Assembly (NCBI GenBank): GCA_019416455.1
Contig: DXXG01000028.1
Location: 1 to 64,000, forward strand
DNA: 64,000 nucleotides
Direction of reading: 5' to 3'
Origin: Clostridiales bacterium
GTDB taxonomy: Bacteria; Bacillota; Clostridia; Oscillospirales; Acutalibacteraceae
The number at the start of each line of letters is the position of its first letter. Positions within the stretch are counted from its first letter, which is position 1. Shown here piece after piece: positions 52,906 to 61,679 of the stretch. Under the pieces are notes generated by a model that saw only the letters and a list, made by a program, of their open reading frames with translations, was not told the DNA's origin and searched no databases. Position numbers and translations under genes: made by a program.

Positions 52906-54123
52906 ATGGCAGAGTTTCAGAAGATCCCCATGAAAACCCCCCTGGTGGAGATGGACGGCGACGAGATGACCCGCGTCATCTGGAAAATGATCAAGGAGAT
53001 CCTCCTTCTCCCCTATGTGGACCTGAACACCGAATATTACGATCTTGGCCTGGAGAACCGGGACAAGACCAACGACCAGGTGACGGTAGACTCCGCCCTG
53101 GCCACCAAGAAATATGGCGTTGCTGTAAAGTGTGCCACCATTACTCCTAACGCCGCACGTGTGGAGGAGTACCACCTGAAGGAGATGTGGAAGTCCCCCA
53201 ACGGCACTATCCGTGCCCTGTTGGACGGCACCGTGTTCCGTACCCCCATCGTGGTGCGAGGTATTACTCCCTTTATCCCCAACTGGCGTAAGCCCATTAC
53301 CATTGCCCGTCACGCTTACGGAGATGTTTACAAGAACGTGGAAGCTACTGTCCCCGCTGGCGCTAAAGCTGAGCTGTTGGTCACCAAGGCAGACGGCAGC
53401 GAGGAGAAATATCTCATCCACGACTTCGACACCCCCGGCATCATCCAGGGCTTGCACAACATCGACAAGAGCATTGAGAGCTTTGCCCGCTCCTGCTTCA
53501 ACTTCGCGCTGGATACGAAACAGGATCTGTGGTTCGCTACGAAAGATACCATCTCCAAGAAATACGACCACCGCTTCAAGGACATTTTCCAGGAGATCTA
53601 CGACAAAGAGTACGCGGAGAAGTTCGAGCAGGCCGGTATCGAGTATTTCTATACCCTGATCGATGACGCCGTGGCACGTGTCATCCGCAGTGAGGGTGGC
53701 TACATTTGGGCATGCAAGAACTACGACGGTGACGTGATGAGCGACATGGTCGCCACAGCTTTCGGCAGCTTGGCCATGATGACCTCTGTGCTGGTGGCTC
53801 CCGACGGCACCTGTGAGTATGAAGCCGCCCATGGTACAGTGCAGCGCCACTACTACAAATACCTCAAAGGCGAGAGCACTTCCACCAACTCGGTGGCTAC
53901 CCTGTTCGCTTGGACCGGCGCTCTCCGCAAGCGGGGCGAGCTGGACGGCAACACTGCCTTGATGGAGTTCGCTGACAAGCTGGAGGCTGCTACCATTTCC
54001 ACCATTGAATCCGGTGTGATGACCGGTGACCTGGCTGCCATGTCCACCCTGCCTGAGATCCGCAAAGTGGATACAGAAGGCTTCCTGCGGGCTATTGACG
54101 AGAACCTTCGGGAAATGCTGTAA
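52906..54123 (+). CDS. icd: NADP-dependent isocitrate dehydrogenase (eukaryotic-type)
   Basis: A 405-residue enzyme oxidatively decarboxylating isocitrate to 2-oxoglutarate. The sequence resembles the eukaryotic homodimeric NADP-IDH group: VEMDGDEMTRVIW at the start, CATITPNAARVEEY, GTVFRTPIV, and EAAHGTVQRHY with the NADP-binding residues. It differs from the E. coli-type Icd in its opening motif. It provides 2-oxoglutarate for glutamate and NADPH. AAGGAG precedes the ATG; rex follows 39 nt later on the same strand. Confidence 0.96.
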   Translation: MAEFQKIPMKTPLVEMDGDEMTRVIWKMIKEILLLPYVDLNTEYYDLGLENRDKTNDQVTVDSALATKKYGVAVKCATITPNAARVEEYHLKEMWKSPNGTIRALLDGTVFRTPIVVRGITPFIPNWRKPITIARHAYGDVYKNVEATVPAGAKAELLVTKADGSEEKYLIHDFDTPGIIQGLHNIDKSIESFARSCFNFALDTKQDLWFATKDTISKKYDHRFKDIFQEIYDKEYAEKFEQAGIEYFYTLIDDAVARVIRSEGGYIWACKNYDGDVMSDMVATAFGSLAMMTSVLVAPDGTCEYEAAHGTVQRHYYKYLKGESTSTNSVATLFAWTGALRKRGELDGNTALMEFADKLEAATISTIESGVMTGDLAAMSTLPEIRKVDTEGFLRAIDENLREML

Positions 54124-54162
54124 ATCGTTCTACAAAATCTCACCCATAGGAAGTTATCCCAT

Positions 54163-54816
54163 ATGATACAGAAGAAACAAAATGTTTCCATGTCCGTGAT
54201 ACGCCGCCTGCCCCGGTATTACCGGTTCCTGACCGAGTTGGGAAAGAAAGGCGAGACGCGCATTTCTTCCAAGGAGCTTTCCCAGAAAATGGGTTTTACC
54301 GCTTCTCAGATCCGCCAGGATTTTAACTGCTTTGGCGGTTTCGGTCAGCAGGGATACGGCTATAATGTGCCCCAGCTCTGCCAGGAGATCGAGAAAATTC
54401 TGGGTATCCAAAAACGTCATCCCTGCATTTTGGTGGGTGCTGGTAACTTGGGCAAAGCCATCGCCGGGCATATGCCTTTCGAGCAGCTGGGTTTTTCTCT
54501 CATCGGTATTTTTGACAACGCCAAACGGGTGATCGGGACTAAGATCAGCGGTCAAGAAGTGCTGGACTACGCTGTCATAGAAGAGTTTTATAAAACGCAT
54601 CATCCTTTGATGGCAATCCTTTGTATCCCCCAGGAATATGTGGAGTCTGTTTCCGATGAGCTTTACGCTCTGGGCATCCATTCTTTTTGGAACTTCAGCC
54701 ATTTCGATATTGCCCTGAAGCATCCGGACGCTATCGTGGAAAACGTACATATGAACGACAGCCTGATGACTCTCTCTTACAAACTGGCTACCGCAGAAGA
54801 GAAAACCCAAGAATAA
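54163..54816 (+). CDS. rex: Redox-sensing transcriptional repressor Rex
   Basis: A 217-residue repressor that senses the NADH/NAD ratio. It has an N-terminal winged helix (SVIRRLPRYYRFL, TRISSKELSQKMGFTASQIRQDFNCFG) and a C-terminal Rossmann domain (VGAGNLGKAIAGH, GIFDNAKRVIG). The length and motifs are standard. It lies downstream of icd and ends at a strong terminator; it could be co-transcribed with the TCA genes, though typical targets are fermentation genes elsewhere. Confidence 0.97.
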   Translation: MIQKKQNVSMSVIRRLPRYYRFLTELGKKGETRISSKELSQKMGFTASQIRQDFNCFGGFGQQGYGYNVPQLCQEIEKILGIQKRHPCILVGAGNLGKAIAGHMPFEQLGFSLIGIFDNAKRVIGTKISGQEVLDYAVIEEFYKTHHPLMAILCIPQEYVESVSDELYALGIHSFWNFSHFDIALKHPDAIVENVHMNDSLMTLSYKLATAEEKTQE

Positions 54817-54822
54817 AGCATG

Positions 54823-54859
54823 AAAAAAGCCTCGGACAAACGTCCGGGGCTTTTTTTGT
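54823..54859. terminator. Bidirectional terminator after rex
   Basis: AAAAAAGCCTCGGAC - AAAC - GTCCGGGGCTTTTTTT. It serves the plus-strand acn-icd-rex genes and the minus-strand cyclophilin gene. Confidence 0.93.
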
Positions 54860-54863
54860 ATTA

Positions 54864-55706
54864 TCAGCCTTCGTACGGGACGATCTCCACAGACTTGATG
54901 ACCACATCCTCCGTAGGTTTATCATTGGAATCCGTGCTCACGGCAGAGAGAGCGTATACGTTGTCCATGCCTTCAAACACCTGAGCAAACACGGTATGGC
55001 CTTTCCCGGCAGTGGAATAATAACCGTCCAGAGTGGGATTGCCGCCATGTTCCTCGTAGAGCTTTTTCACTTCGCTGGTCATTTTGTCCATGTCCACCCA
55101 GCTGCCATAGTAGGCGGTGAAAGTTTCAGGATCCTGCTTGTAGACTTCATATCCCTGCTGGAAATTGTCCCAGGAGCTGTTCCAACCGCCGGTGGCGTTG
55201 ATGAAAAACTGACTGCCATTGGTGTTGGGACCAGAATTGGCCATGGCCACAGAGCCATCGATGTTCAGCAAGTTCTTATTGAATTCGTCCTCGAAGGAAT
55301 CTCCCCAGACGCTTTCGCCTCCGGTACCGTCTCCCTTGGGATCGCCACCTTGGATCATAAAGCCTTCGATGATCCGGTGGAAGGTCAAGCCGTTATAGTA
55401 GCCGTCCAGAGCATGCTTTTTGAAATTGTACACGGTCTTGGGAGCTTCGTCCGGGAAAAAACGGAGCTTGATCACTTCACCGCTCTCCATGGTGATCACG
55501 GCGATCTCTTCCCCCTCTTCGGGCATATCCAGCTGATACCCGGCTTTTTTTCCATTGTCCTGCTGCTTCAGGTCCTCTTGAGCCACCAGTGTATCAGTGG
55601 TGTCGATGACATTCTCAGCAGCGGTAGGCTCTACGGAATTACCGCAGGCCGTCAAAAGGCAAGCCGCCAGCAGGGCGGAAATCCCCGCAAGAATTCTACG
55701 TTTCAT
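54864..55706 (-). CDS. Cyclophilin-type peptidyl-prolyl isomerase lipoprotein
   Basis: A 280-residue exported PPIase. The lipoprotein signal peptide ends in the lipobox LTAC with Cys21; the mature part has an acidic linker and a cyclophilin domain with catalytic-site motifs LTFHRIIEGFMIQGGDP and NGSQFFI. An insertion of about 55 residues (Trp/Tyr/Asp-rich, WNSSWDNFQQGYEVYKQD) interrupts the domain after NATGG. It is expected to fold secreted proteins at the outer face of the membrane. The promoter is at 55785-55813. Confidence 0.93.
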   Translation of the reverse strand: MKRRILAGISALLAACLLTACGNSVEPTAAENVIDTTDTLVAQEDLKQQDNGKKAGYQLDMPEEGEEIAVITMESGEVIKLRFFPDEAPKTVYNFKKHALDGYYNGLTFHRIIEGFMIQGGDPKGDGTGGESVWGDSFEDEFNKNLLNIDGSVAMANSGPNTNGSQFFINATGGWNSSWDNFQQGYEVYKQDPETFTAYYGSWVDMDKMTSEVKKLYEEHGGNPTLDGYYSTAGKGHTVFAQVFEGMDNVYALSAVSTDSNDKPTEDVVIKSVEIVPYEG

Positions 55707-55784
55707 ATTAGTTACTTCCTCTCTTCTCTTCGTTCAGGCACGGACCCGTAAAAGATCCAGTCCCCCGTTTCGCGACATGTGGCT

Positions 55785-55813
55785 ATTGTACCGTAAATGG
55801 AGAAAAGATGCAA
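55785..55813 (-). promoter_or_regulatory. Promoter of the cyclophilin lipoprotein gene
   Basis: Minus strand TTGCAT (55808-55813), 17-nt spacer, TACAAT (55785-55790), about 80 nt upstream of the start codon. Confidence 0.75.
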
Positions 55814-55915
55814 GGCTTCCCCGGGCATTTTCCTTTCTCCGGGGGCATATATATGGCTGTATCACGGGAGGAGGGCAATGGGTCTGGGCCCTCGCAGAGA
55901 AAGGAAGAAAAGAAA

Positions 55916-56842
55916 ATGCAGTTTCATCCGGAAGGTCATTTGATCGACACATTTGAAAACCGGGCTTCTCTTCAATCCCCCGCTTCTCTGGCGGAGGCAA
56001 TGCGCGACGGGAAGATCCTGGAAGCAAAGGCGGTGATGTGCGACTCCAAACACAACCTCATCGTGGATCTGAAATTTATGCGCGGGCTCATCCCTCGGGA
56101 GGAAGGCGCCATTGGCATCAGGGACGGCACCGTGCGGGACATCGCTATTCTATCCCGGGTGAACCGTCCGGTATGCTTTTTGGTGCAGGATTTTATCCGG
56201 GATGAATACGGCCGGATTACAGCGCTGCTTTCCCGCCGGGCCGCCCAGGAAAAATGCCGGGAGGAGTTTATCTGCTCTCTCTCCCCCGGCGACGTGATCG
56301 ACGCCAGAGTGACTCACATCGAGCCCTTCGGCGTGTTCGCTGACATTGGCTGCGGCATCGTCTCCCTGCTCCCCATCGATTCCATTTCCGTCTCCAGGAT
56401 AGAGCACCCGCGGGAACGCTTCCTGGTGGGAATGAATATCCGAGCCATTGTAAAATCCAGAGAGAACACCAGAGTCACCCTGTCCCACAAAGAGCTACTG
56501 GGCACTTGGGAGGAGAACGCCGCCCGGTTCCGGCCGGGAGAGACTGTGGGAGGAATTATCCGCAGCATGGAAAGCTATGGTGTCTTTGTGGAACTTACCC
56601 CTAACCTGGCAGGACTTGCGGAGGTAAAGGAAAATATCTATCCCGGCCAGCAGGCCAGCGTCTTTATCAAAAGCATCCTCCCCGCCAGAATGAAGGTCAA
56701 ACTCATCATCATCGAGACCTTCGACCCAGAACCCAGGAAACCTGCTCAACCTGAGTATTTCTTTCAAGGAGACCACATGGAGGAGTTTCTATACTCCCCA
56801 CCTCAATGCGAAAAACATATCGCCACTTATTTCAAGCGGTAA
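55916..56842 (+). CDS. S1 RNA-binding-domain protein
   Basis: A 308-residue protein with two recognisable S1 domains: about 125-195 (GDVIDARVTHIEPFGVFADIG) and about 205-275 (GETVGGIIRSMESYGVFVEL); the region 35-110 is a degenerate first domain. It resembles the short ribosomal-S1-like proteins of Clostridia, and probably binds mRNA or the ribosome. The start at 55916 follows AAAGGA ten nt upstream; a longer frame with an ATG at 55853 has a weaker case. It is a single gene ending at a shared terminator with clpC. Confidence 0.85.
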   Translation: MQFHPEGHLIDTFENRASLQSPASLAEAMRDGKILEAKAVMCDSKHNLIVDLKFMRGLIPREEGAIGIRDGTVRDIAILSRVNRPVCFLVQDFIRDEYGRITALLSRRAAQEKCREEFICSLSPGDVIDARVTHIEPFGVFADIGCGIVSLLPIDSISVSRIEHPRERFLVGMNIRAIVKSRENTRVTLSHKELLGTWEENAARFRPGETVGGIIRSMESYGVFVELTPNLAGLAEVKENIYPGQQASVFIKSILPARMKVKLIIIETFDPEPRKPAQPEYFFQGDHMEEFLYSPPQCEKHIATYFKR

Positions 56843-56844
56843 CA

Positions 56845-56884
56845 AAAACCCGCCCAGCCTGGGATTTCCAGACTGGGCGGGTTT
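56845..56884. terminator. Bidirectional terminator between S1 protein gene and clpC
   Basis: AAACCCGCCCAGCCTGG - ATT - CCAGACTGGGCGGGTTT: a long GC-rich stem flanked by A-rich and T-rich ends, between converging genes. Confidence 0.9.
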
Positions 56885-56899
56885 CATTGTGTGATAGAG

Positions 56900-59407
56900 T
56901 TATTTCTCAGTGTCGCTTTGAGCGGCGGAAGTTTCTTTTTCTGTCTCCTCATCAAAGGTGAACTTTCCATCCACGCAATCGCACTGGTAGGTCTTGTTTG
57001 CGGTGACCGCGCCTTCCAGCATCTTTTCGGAAATGGGATCCTCCACCTGGCTCTGGATCACCCGGCGCAGAGGACGAGCACCATAGTTGGGATCATACCC
57101 CTTTTCCGCTACGGCATCCACAGCGGCAGGCGTAAAGCTCATGGTGATATCCATGTCCGCCAGCTTTTTGGTCAGAGTGTTGAGCATCTTCCCAGCGATC
57201 TTGGAGGTGTCCTCCTTGGTCAGCTTGTGGAACACGATGATGTCGTCCACACGGTTCAGGAACTCAGGACGGAACAGAGCTTTCAGCTCGCCCATGACCA
57301 GCTCTTTGGTCTTTTCAAAGTCGGCTTCCGCGGAGGCGCTTTCAGACTCTTCCTGGCTGAATCCCAGGCTCTTCTGTTTATCGGTAATCAGCCGTGCGCC
57401 CACGTTGGAAGTCATGATGATCACCGTGTTCTTGAAGTCCACGGTCTTGCCCTGGGAATCCGTCACACGACCGTCCTCCAGGATTTGAAGCAGGATGTTG
57501 AACACATCCGGATGAGCCTTTTCGATCTCGTCGAACAGCACCACGGAATAGGGCTTGGTGCGCACGGCTTCGGTCAGCTGGCCACCTTCATCAAAGCCCA
57601 CATATCCGGGAGGAGACCCCACCAGCCGGGAAACGGTGTGTTTCTCCATGTACTCGGACATGTCGAACCGGATCATGGCCTTTTCATCCCCGAACATGGC
57701 TTCCGCAAGAGCCTTGCACAGCTCGGTCTTGCCTACGCCCGTAGGTCCTAAGAAAATGAAGGAACCAATGGGACGGTTCTTGTCTTTCAGGCCCACGCGG
57801 CCGCGACGGATAGCCTTGGCGATAGCGGTAACAGCTTCTTCCTGACCGATGACCCTCTGATGAAGGGTATCCTCCAGACGCAGCAGTCTCTGGCTCTCCT
57901 CTTCGGTGAGCTGAGACACAGGCACGCCGGTCCACATGGAGACGATATCGGCGATATCGCTGGGCACCACGATGCTGTTGCTTCGCTCGTTCTTGGCGCT
58001 CCATTCGTCCTTGGCACGTTCCAGCTGTTCTTGCAGCTCCTTCTCCTTGTCACGGAGAGAGGCGGCACGCTCGAAGTCCTGAGCGTTGACAGCCGCAGCT
58101 TTATCGATCTCGATGTCCTTGATCTTCTTTTCCAGCTCTTGGAGGTCGTCCGGGGCGGTAAAGGTGCGCAGGCGAACGCGGGAGGCGGCCTCGTCGATCA
58201 GATCGATAGCCTTGTCGGGCAGGTACCGGTCGGCGATATACCGGGCAGAGAGCTTCACGGCAGCGTCGATGGCCTCATCGGTGATCTGTACCTTGTGGTG
58301 AGCCTCGTACCGATCTTTCAAACCTTTCAGGATAGACACGGCCTCCTCTTCAGAGGGCTCGCCTACCATGACAGGCTGGAACCGGCGCTCCAAAGCAGCG
58401 TCTTTTTCGATGTGCTTCCGATACTCGTTGATAGTAGTGGCGCCAATGACCTGGAAATCGCCACGGGCCAGAGCGGGCTTCAAGATGTTGGCGGCATCCG
58501 CAGAGCCTTCCGCAGAACCAGCGCCGATGATAGTATGCAGCTCGTCGATGAATAGGATGATGTTCCCGTCGGCTTTCACCTCATCGATGGCGCTCTTGAT
58601 CCGCTCCTCAAAGTCGCCCCGGTACTTGGTACCAGCCACCATGCCGGTCAGATCCAGGGAGATAAGTTTCTTATTTTTCAGAAGCTCGGGAACTTCCCCA
58701 GCCTGAATCTTCAATGCCAAACCTTCCGCGACAGCAGTCTTACCTACACCAGGCTCACCGATAAGCACGGGGTTGTTCTTGGTGCGGCGGCAAAGGATCT
58801 GAATGACCCGATCGATCTCCGTCTGGCGGCCGATGACGGGGTCGATCTTGCCCTGAGCGGCCATTTGGGTCAAGTCGCGGCCAAACTGCTCCAATGCCTT
58901 GCCGTTTTGACCGCCGTCCTCCTCGCTGCTCCCGGGCCGGGATTCGCTCTTGCCGCCGAAAGAGGTATTTTTCAGCATGGCGGAAAGCTCCGACACGATA
59001 CGGTTGGGATCGGCTCCCAGAATTTGCAGGAACCGCATTGCGTAGCTTTGACCGTCCTCAATAATGGCGATGAGCAGATGCTCCGTGCCCACATAGGCGT
59101 TGTGAAGTTGGGCGCCTGCCATTGCCGCTACCTGCAAGATACGTTTGGTGCGGGGGGTAAACTCATCGGGGGACAATTCCGTAGGCTCTCCGGTGCCGAT
59201 ACGCTCCCGGATCAGTTTTTCGTAGTCCTCTGCGGTGATCCCCAATTTATTCAGCACGGTGAACGCTACACCGGTGCCCTCTTTCAAAAGGCCAAGCATC
59301 ACATGCTCGCTGCCTACATAATCGTGGCCAAACTCCTGCGCGGAGGCAATGGCCAGGTTCATGGCATTGTTAGCCTTTTCGGTAAATCCATTGAAACGAT
59401 ATGTCAT
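56900..59407 (-). CDS. clpC: ATP-dependent Clp protease ATPase ClpC
   Basis: An 835-residue Hsp100 unfoldase: Clp N-domain repeats (about 1-145), AAA-1 with Walker A GEPGVGKTAVAEG, a UvrB/C-like middle region (about 420-460), AAA-2 with GPTGVGKTELCKA, and a C-terminal D2-small domain. It works with ClpP (8.1-8.7 kb) and adaptor proteins and degrades McsB-phosphorylated substrates. The start at 59407 has GGAG eight nt upstream. It is last in ctsR-mcsA-mcsB-clpC and controlled by CtsR. Confidence 0.98.
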   Translation of the reverse strand: MTYRFNGFTEKANNAMNLAIASAQEFGHDYVGSEHVMLGLLKEGTGVAFTVLNKLGITAEDYEKLIRERIGTGEPTELSPDEFTPRTKRILQVAAMAGAQLHNAYVGTEHLLIAIIEDGQSYAMRFLQILGADPNRIVSELSAMLKNTSFGGKSESRPGSSEEDGGQNGKALEQFGRDLTQMAAQGKIDPVIGRQTEIDRVIQILCRRTKNNPVLIGEPGVGKTAVAEGLALKIQAGEVPELLKNKKLISLDLTGMVAGTKYRGDFEERIKSAIDEVKADGNIILFIDELHTIIGAGSAEGSADAANILKPALARGDFQVIGATTINEYRKHIEKDAALERRFQPVMVGEPSEEEAVSILKGLKDRYEAHHKVQITDEAIDAAVKLSARYIADRYLPDKAIDLIDEAASRVRLRTFTAPDDLQELEKKIKDIEIDKAAAVNAQDFERAASLRDKEKELQEQLERAKDEWSAKNERSNSIVVPSDIADIVSMWTGVPVSQLTEEESQRLLRLEDTLHQRVIGQEEAVTAIAKAIRRGRVGLKDKNRPIGSFIFLGPTGVGKTELCKALAEAMFGDEKAMIRFDMSEYMEKHTVSRLVGSPPGYVGFDEGGQLTEAVRTKPYSVVLFDEIEKAHPDVFNILLQILEDGRVTDSQGKTVDFKNTVIIMTSNVGARLITDKQKSLGFSQEESESASAEADFEKTKELVMGELKALFRPEFLNRVDDIIVFHKLTKEDTSKIAGKMLNTLTKKLADMDITMSFTPAAVDAVAEKGYDPNYGARPLRRVIQSQVEDPISEKMLEGAVTANKTYQCDCVDGKFTFDEETEKETSAAQSDTEK

Positions 59408-59412
59408 ATCGA

Positions 59413-60453
59413 TCACTCCTTTATCTTCGCGCACAGCTCTCGGGCCATAGTTGCCCGCAGAACGTCGCGCTGGTTCTCATCAAGTTGTTTGCCCGCCTTG
59501 GCCATAAGAGTGGCCGGCTGGGCGTTGACCATCAAAGCGTTCAGTTCTTCCGTGGTTACGCCTTGCAGCACGCCCGTGGAAAGGCCGAAGCGTATATAGG
59601 AAAGCAGCTCCATGAATTCGCTGCTGGAAAGGACACGGGCTGTTTTCAGGATGCCCGCGGCCCGGTCGATCTTATCCTGCCAAGCGATATTTTCGCTCAT
59701 CCGGCTGCGTGCTTTGCGCTCTTCTTCCATCAGCTGGGTAGTAATGGACCTCAGGTTTTCAATGGCTTCGTTTTCACTGAGCCCCAAGGTGATCTGGTTG
59801 GAAAGCTGATACAGCCCGCCCACGCTCTTGCTGCCCTCTCCATAGGTGCCCCGAATGGTGAGCCCTAACTTGGAAAGGTTGGAAGAAATTCTGGGCATGG
59901 CCCCGTTTTCTGTCAGTGCCGGAAGATGGAGCATCACGGAAGCTCGCATGCCGGTGCCCAGATTGGTGGGGCACTGGGTCAGGTAGCCGAACTCCGGATC
60001 GTACGCAAATTCCAAAGTCTCACTAAGCAGGGTGTCGATGCGGTCTGCGGTCTCGGCGGCCTCTTTCAGGGACAACCCCTCCTTCAGCACCTGGATCCGC
60101 ATGTGATCCTCCTCGTTGATCATAATGGAAATGCTTTCGTCCTCGGAGATCAGCAATGCTTTCCCCTGCCGGTCAGAAATGAACTCCGGACTGACGATGT
60201 GCCGCTCTACCAGGGAGACGGCCTCTTCTTCGGACGCGCTTTCCAGAGGCAGGAACCGGAACTCTTTAGAAAGGATGCTGTTCCCGGACAGGAGAGCGTC
60301 TTTCACTTTTTCTTCCACGGCCTCTCTCTGCTTTTCGGTCGCTCGGGCCGGGAACGGGAATTGTCTTAAATTTCTGGCCAGGCGAACACGGGTGCTGCAA
60401 ACTACGTCCCCGCAGCTGCCGGCTTTTTCATACCATTTTTTCGTTTCAGCCAT
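59413..60453 (-). CDS. mcsB: Protein arginine kinase McsB
   Basis: A 346-residue protein arginine kinase with the phosphagen-kinase catalytic fold. Visible are CSTRVRLARNLRQFPF near the N-terminus, INEEDHMRIQ, the CPTNLGTGMRAS nucleotide-binding loop and the C-terminal RESxx-like RFGLSTG region. It phosphorylates arginines on CtsR and misfolded proteins, marking them for ClpCP. The start at 60453 has GGAG ten nt upstream and overlaps the mcsA stop by 8 nt. Confidence 0.97.
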   Translation of the reverse strand: MAETKKWYEKAGSCGDVVCSTRVRLARNLRQFPFPARATEKQREAVEEKVKDALLSGNSILSKEFRFLPLESASEEEAVSLVERHIVSPEFISDRQGKALLISEDESISIMINEEDHMRIQVLKEGLSLKEAAETADRIDTLLSETLEFAYDPEFGYLTQCPTNLGTGMRASVMLHLPALTENGAMPRISSNLSKLGLTIRGTYGEGSKSVGGLYQLSNQITLGLSENEAIENLRSITTQLMEEERKARSRMSENIAWQDKIDRAAGILKTARVLSSSEFMELLSYIRFGLSTGVLQGVTTEELNALMVNAQPATLMAKAGKQLDENQRDVLRATMARELCAKIKE

Positions 60454-60961
60454 GGTTTTCCATCTCCTTGATCTCGTCCCGCAATACAGCGGCCGTTTCA
60501 AAATCTTGTTTCTCAATGGCTTGCTTCAGCAAGCGTTTCTTTTCGTCCAGGGGCGATTCCTTCACAGGCATCATTTGATGCTGTCCTCCGGTGACCCGCA
60601 GGGCTGATCCTCCCGGGACCTTTCCCTTGTGACGACTGGTGCCGTGGATCCTCTGGATCACGGGTAAAAGCTGTTCACGGAAGGTCTTGTAGCAATCTGC
60701 GCAGCCGATCTTTCCCGACTGGGTGATCTCATCGAAGCTGGCGCCGCAAGTAGGACACCGGGCAGCCTTGACGGAAGTGAATCCATTTCCGATGAACCCT
60801 CCCAGCAGGTTACCAAAGTCCATTCCCCAGTTGGAGAACAAGTCTCCGTAGCCTTTCTGTTGGGCACAGTCGGAACACAGATGGTATTCTGTCAGTTTTC
60901 CATTGATGACGGTTTTAATATGAGTAGTAGCGGTCTTTTTTCCGCAAGCTTGACACAGCAT
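60446..60961 (-). CDS. mcsA: McsA, activator of McsB
   Basis: A 171-residue zinc-binding protein. CxxC pairs occur as CQACG, CSDCA, CPTCG and CADCY, giving the two zinc sites of McsA; a C-terminal UVR motif (KKRLLKQAIEKQDFETAAVLRDEIKEM, residues about 142-168) follows. It activates the McsB arginine kinase and links it to CtsR control. AAAAGGAGG precedes the ATG. Confidence 0.96.
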   Translation of the reverse strand: MLCQACGKKTATTHIKTVINGKLTEYHLCSDCAQQKGYGDLFSNWGMDFGNLLGGFIGNGFTSVKAARCPTCGASFDEITQSGKIGCADCYKTFREQLLPVIQRIHGTSRHKGKVPGGSALRVTGGQHQMMPVKESPLDEKKRLLKQAIEKQDFETAAVLRDEIKEMENHG

Positions 60962-60975
60962 AGTGATTCCTCCTT

Positions 60976-61428
60976 TTATGTTCTGGTGGCTAAAAGCATG
61001 TTTTTGTAAATGGAGGCTCGGACCGTATCCCGGATCTCTTTGGGTACGGCGGCCAAAGCGTGCTCCGAACAGGCAGCCCGCAGCAAACTGGCGGCGGATT
61101 CATCCACCATACCGTTTTGCAGCAAGTTGGAGGTCATGGCCCGGGCGGTGGCGGCGTCCAAACTGTCCCCCACTCCATTGACGATATGCATGATCATATC
61201 GGATTTAGAAAGCCTCATTCGGGTGATGCGGATATAACCTCCGCCACCCCGGCGGCTTTCTACAATGTATCCCTGTTCCGGCGTGAACCGAGAGGTGAGC
61301 ACGTAATTGATCTGGCTGGGCACACAACCCAGGTAGTTCGCCAATTCATTGCGCTGGATCTCAGCGGTACCGTCCGCTTCATTGAGCAGATCTAAAATGT
61401 ATTTCGCCACACTGTCACTGATACGCAT
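60976..61428 (-). CDS. ctsR: Transcriptional repressor CtsR
   Basis: A 150-residue class III heat-shock repressor. The N-terminal winged helix includes the tetrapeptide-bearing RGGGGYIRI wing, with the helix NELANYLGCVPSQINYVLTSRF; a C-terminal dimerisation domain follows. It represses its own operon and other clp genes by binding tandem heptads, and both such sites are visible upstream (61464-61480, 61512-61528). Loss of repression occurs on heat or on McsB action. Confidence 0.97.
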   Translation of the reverse strand: MRISDSVAKYILDLLNEADGTAEIQRNELANYLGCVPSQINYVLTSRFTPEQGYIVESRRGGGGYIRITRMRLSKSDMIMHIVNGVGDSLDAATARAMTSNLLQNGMVDESAASLLRAACSEHALAAVPKEIRDTVRASIYKNMLLATRT

Positions 61429-61463
61429 TTATATTCGCCTGATCCTTGTTTATTTATCTTGTC

Positions 61464-61480
61464 TTTGACTTTCTTTGACT
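61464..61480 (-). promoter_or_regulatory. CtsR operator 1
   Basis: Minus strand AGTCAAA-GAA-AGTCAAA, an exact tandem of the RGTCAAA heptad with 3-nt spacing, just downstream of the ctsR -10 box. Confidence 0.92.
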
Positions 61481-61483
61481 TTA

Positions 61484-61511
61484 ATTATAACCTTTTTTTA
61501 TCCCGGGTCAA
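61484..61511 (-). promoter_or_regulatory. ctsR operon promoter
   Basis: Minus strand TTGACC (61506-61511), 16-nt spacer, TATAAT (61484-61489). It lies between, and touches, the two CtsR boxes. Confidence 0.82.
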
Positions 61512-61528
61512 GGTCAAACAAAGTCAAA
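61512..61528 (+). promoter_or_regulatory. CtsR operator 2
   Basis: Plus strand GGTCAAA-CAA-AGTCAAA, the same 7-3-7 tandem in opposite orientation to operator 1, upstream of and abutting the -35. A further half-site GGTCAAG adjoins at 61506-61512, and an isolated AGTCAAA lies at about 61605. Confidence 0.92.
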
Positions 61529-61584
61529 GATGACGATCTGCTGGTTAAAATCTCACTCAATCTCTTAAATTCTCTCGTTTTCTC

Positions 61585-61603
61585 TTGAAATTAAAAATTT
61601 CAA
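61585..61603. repeat. AT-rich inverted repeat in the ctsR/cys-rich intergenic region
   Basis: TTGAAATT - AAA - AATTTCAA is a perfect 8-bp palindromic stem. It lies between the CtsR promoter region and the promoter of the cysteine-rich peptide gene. It could be an operator or a weak hairpin; its function is unknown. Confidence 0.45.
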
Positions 61604-61623
61604 AAGTCAAACAGAGAGCTGTA

Positions 61624-61650
61624 ACACTTTTTTTCCTGCGCCATAAGATA
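61624..61650 (+). promoter_or_regulatory. Sigma-K-like promoter of the cysteine-rich peptide gene
   Basis: AC (61624-61625), 16 nt, then CATA-AGA-TA (61642-61650). This matches the late mother-cell sigma-K pattern AC-N16-CATANNNTA. No sigma-A -35/-10 pair fits as well here. The motif is short and degenerate, so this is a suggestion. Confidence 0.45.
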
Positions 61651-61679
61651 GAGTGTAATTCGAAAGGAGGCTTTCCACT

